This document shows positions 61,963-64,000 of a DNA stretch of 64,000 bases, piece after piece. Both the position numbers and the translations under genes were made by a program. Source of the DNA: CAYSCZ01 sp051155775 (lineage in GTDB: Bacteria; Bacteroidota; Bacteroidia; Cytophagales; Cyclobacteriaceae); NCBI GenBank assembly GCA_051155775.1, contig DAXETV010000016.1, forward strand, positions 1 to 64,000. The letters run 5' to 3'. Within the stretch, counting starts at the first letter, position 1. Each line of letters begins with the position of its first letter. Under the pieces are notes generated by a model. It searched no databases and was not told the DNA's origin. It saw only the letters and a list, made by a program, of their open reading frames with translations.

Positions 61963-63332
61963 ACCGATTGATGGTCCAACAGCCCATCGTGGTCATGTAG
62001 GTGCGGTTGGAGAACTGCATCAGTGGATAATGGTTCCAACTCCGGGATCCAATATTTTACATATTTGCCATCTTTATCATATTTTTTTGCCTGCCACAGG
62101 ATATTAAAGTAGCGATTGTCGCGGGAGTCATTACCCACACCTGCCACGTAGTTCCAGTTGCCCCAATTGCTGCAGGGATCATAGTCGGTCAGCATCGACT
62201 CAAAGTAAGCTGCTCCCCAGGTCCAGTTCACTTCCAGATCTTTTACCAGGAAACTAGCCACATTTTGTCTTCCCCGGTTGGACATAAAACCGGTCTGGTT
62301 AAGCTCTTTTATATTGGCATCAATGAATGGGATACCCGTTTCACCCTTAGCCCAGGCTTCAAATAGGTCATGATCATCATATACAGGGATTTGAATATCC
62401 TTAATACCGGTTTTTAGGAAGAGCTTATTGCCATGCTTCAAAGCAATAAACCGGAAAAAGTCCCGCCACAGCAATTCAAAAACCAACCAGTAGGTAGATG
62501 AATTCTTTTTTACCTCTTCTTCATATTTTTGTACTTGCCAGTAAATACTTCTGGGAGAGATACATCCATGGGCAAGCCAGGGTGAAAACTTCGAGGAGTA
62601 GTCTTCCCCCAATAATCCATTACGCGTGTATTTGTATTGCTTCAACTGACCAGACTCCCAGAAGTAATAATTCAGCCGGCTCCAGGCTTCATCTTCTCCA
62701 CCAATAAACCTGGGTTCTTCGGTCAATAGCTCTTCATCAAACCCGAGCGTTTCTATTGTGACCACCTCAGAAGATATATTTTCGACCGTATTCAGTTGGT
62801 AGGGTGGAAACTTCTCCTCATGAATGTTAATATATTTCTCCGCCTTTTTTCGGAATTGTGAAAACTGTTCCGGAAATCGCTCGATAGGGTTTAATAGATC
62901 ACCCGGGTGGATCAGCGTAGATTGCCAGGTAAGTTCAAGTCTGGTATTATATTGCTGCAATGCTTTCTTTAGTTTACTTTCTATGGTTACCTCTTCGCTG
63001 GTCACTTCTTTTGAAGCAAAAACAACCTGAATATTTTTTTCCTTCACAATATCGGGGATCACTTCCTCAGGCTTACCATACCTTATGACAAGATCGCCGC
63101 CTTTTTTGGATAGATTTTCCCTTAGGCTATAAACCGACTTTAATAGAAATTCGGCTCTGTGGATGTTGGTTTTAGGAAAGCCTAAATCCAGATCCCTGAA
63201 TTGCCGCGGATCAAAACAATAAACCGGGATGATATTTTCTGATCTTTGAAGGGCATTTATCAAGCAGAGGTTATCCCTTAAACGCAAATCATTTCTAAAC
63301 CATACGACAACGCTTTTCGCATCATTATTCAT
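61917..63332 (-). CDS. DASH-type cryptochrome/photolyase
   Basis: About 471 residues from the ATG at 63332. The N-terminal photolyase domain opens SVVVWFRNDLRLRDN (about 6-20), and the FAD-binding half has SSKFSPWLAHGCISPR and the cry-DASH hallmarks TGFMSNRGRQNVASFLV, DYDPCSNWGNWNYVAGVGNDSRDNRYFN and YVKYWIPEL. Members of this clade repair cyclobutane dimers in single-stranded DNA and may also sense blue light. It is a stand-alone gene; its 3' end overlaps the alpha/beta hydrolase by 46 bp. Confidence 0.95.
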   Translation of the reverse strand: MNNDAKSVVVWFRNDLRLRDNLCLINALQRSENIIPVYCFDPRQFRDLDLGFPKTNIHRAEFLLKSVYSLRENLSKKGGDLVIRYGKPEEVIPDIVKEKNIQVVFASKEVTSEEVTIESKLKKALQQYNTRLELTWQSTLIHPGDLLNPIERFPEQFSQFRKKAEKYINIHEEKFPPYQLNTVENISSEVVTIETLGFDEELLTEEPRFIGGEDEAWSRLNYYFWESGQLKQYKYTRNGLLGEDYSSKFSPWLAHGCISPRSIYWQVQKYEEEVKKNSSTYWLVFELLWRDFFRFIALKHGNKLFLKTGIKDIQIPVYDDHDLFEAWAKGETGIPFIDANIKELNQTGFMSNRGRQNVASFLVKDLEVNWTWGAAYFESMLTDYDPCSNWGNWNYVAGVGNDSRDNRYFNILWQAKKYDKDGKYVKYWIPELEPLSTDAVLQPHLHDHDGLLDHQSVYLNPITELPALSER

Positions 63333-63338
63333 AAGCAT

Positions 63339-63649
63339 AAAAGCACTTGAATTGAAGATATGTTTGGTGAATTCTTATTGTCCGAGGTGCTAAATGGCCC
63401 TTACAGTCTTTCATTATACGGCTTGTCAAAGAGTAATTTGCAGAATCTTGAGTTCCACACCATCCACCCACCGATCTCCCCCCCAAGGGCCACCCGCCGG
63501 CCAAGCCTGCCCCCCGCAAACCAGCTTCGGTCTTGGCCCGGCTCCACTAAGGCACTGCATGAAACTGGCAACCCGTCGTTCACAAAGCAGAAAGACCTAA
63601 GATCTGCTATGCTTTTTAATCAGTCACTATTTAGATTTTTTCTGGATAA
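63339..63649. other. intergenic gap with GC-rich island
   Basis: The 311-bp gap between the cryptochrome and the last gene holds no coding frame I would trust. Its middle part (about 63470-63570) is roughly 65% GC, unlike the surrounding roughly 40%, and contains a long imperfect palindrome. The flanks are ordinary AT-rich DNA. Confidence 0.7.
63496..63542. repeat. REP-like GC-rich palindrome with bulged base
   Basis: Arms GCCGGCCAAG (63496-63505) and CTTGGCCCGGC (63532-63542) pair fully except for one unpaired C, around a 26-base loop. A bulged stem of this kind in a foreign-looking GC-rich patch resembles REP elements or the ends of IS200/IS605-type elements. No transposase gene is close by. 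Confidence 0.5.
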
Positions 63650-64000
63650 TCATTCCTTATAAAAATACTTTAAAGCAAGGATTAACGCATGGCTCTGATG
63701 TTGGGTAACATCTATTCGTAGCAAAGGGTCGTTTCTTTCATTCATCACACCACCCAATGCCAGTTCTGTTTTTGGAGGGTTGTTACGTAAGAAAATATTC
63801 TGTTTTGGGTTTCCTACCTGCCACCTGATCAGTTTATTGAGACCAAAGTCTATCACAGCACCAATTTTTTTCTGTGACCAGGTATCATCGGTTATTCTTG
63901 CCAGTTCCCAGCCGGAAATGATGCCTTCATAGGCGTAAGCGGTGTTTTTTGTTCGTATAAGTGTTTTGTGCACATCAATCATCCAGTGGGATAGTTCAAT
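63650..64000 (-). CDS. unidentified protein, C-terminal part (cut by window edge)
   Basis: The last 117 codons of a minus-strand gene whose 5' end lies past base 64000. The frame is open through the internal Met at 63982, and IELSHW precedes it in frame, so that Met need not be the start. The visible part has HWMIDVHKTLIRTKN, ISGWELARITDD, VGNPKQNIF and PLLRIDVTQHQSHALILALKYF. No motif is recognised; the His and Asp content is suggestive of an enzyme but not specific. Confidence 0.55.
   Translation of the reverse strand: MELSHWMIDVHKTLIRTKNTAYAYEGIISGWELARITDDTWSQKKIGAVIDFGLNKLIRWQVGNPKQNIFLRNNPPKTELALGGVMNERNDPLLRIDVTQHQSHALILALKYFYKE

Overview
The window looks like chromosome of a free-living member of the Bacteroidota, probably order Cytophagales. 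Several signs point there: four proteins with type A and one with type B type IX secretion (T9SS) C-terminal domains, a PorP/SprF-family protein, 821-residue and ~800-residue FtsX-like permeases, a SusE/SusF-like starch-binding lipoprotein, an S46 dipeptidyl-peptidase, the Bacteroidota-type GlmU, AT-rich DNA (roughly 40% GC by eye) and starts without strong Shine-Dalgarno sequences. The genus cannot be fixed from the sequence alone. There is no rRNA, tRNA, CRISPR array, prophage or intact insertion sequence.

Layout. 0-1.4 kb: one complete Rpn-family nuclease gene and the first 15 codons of a second copy, with a 109-bp direct repeat. 1.4-9.1 kb: two FtsX-like permeases divergent from a sigma-54-type response regulator and its membrane histidine kinase. 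9.2-17.8 kb: a starch module with two paralogous T9SS-exported GH13 amylases divergent from a lipoprotein of four starch-binding modules; no SusC/SusD is present, and the shared control region holds a LacI-type palindrome and a hairpin inside a candidate promoter. 17.8-24.1 kb: a secreted VCBS/ASPIC protein, lipoproteins, a dienelactone hydrolase, an orphan LuxR-type response regulator and an HD-domain protein. 24.1-42.1 kb: mostly housekeeping, including a cytidylate-kinase-like protein, pgk, yebC, an S46 peptidase, L31 type B, GlmU-like, holB, hemC, a cyclophilin, an RmlD-like protein, a WG-repeat protein, prfC and Sua5.

42.1-52.3 kb: a five-gene minus-strand operon that begins with a 1.5-kb-residue type B T9SS cargo and ends with a BNR-propeller type A cargo, divergent from the PorP/SprF partner gene. 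52.3-60.2 kb: a Ste24-like protease, gpsA overlapping an acyltransferase (glycerol-3-phosphate made, then acylated), a PhzF-like protein, a polyprenyl synthetase and an unusual pyruvate-kinase-like protein. 60.3-64 kb: TetR regulator, small membrane protein, alpha/beta hydrolase, DASH cryptochrome, a GC-rich hairpin island and a gene cut by the right edge.

The parts most likely to be new are the starch module with its control region, the permease/sigma-54 regulator module with an altered GAFTGA loop, the truncated-looking pyruvate kinase homologue with a helical N-terminal extension, and the GC-rich palindrome near 63.5 kb.
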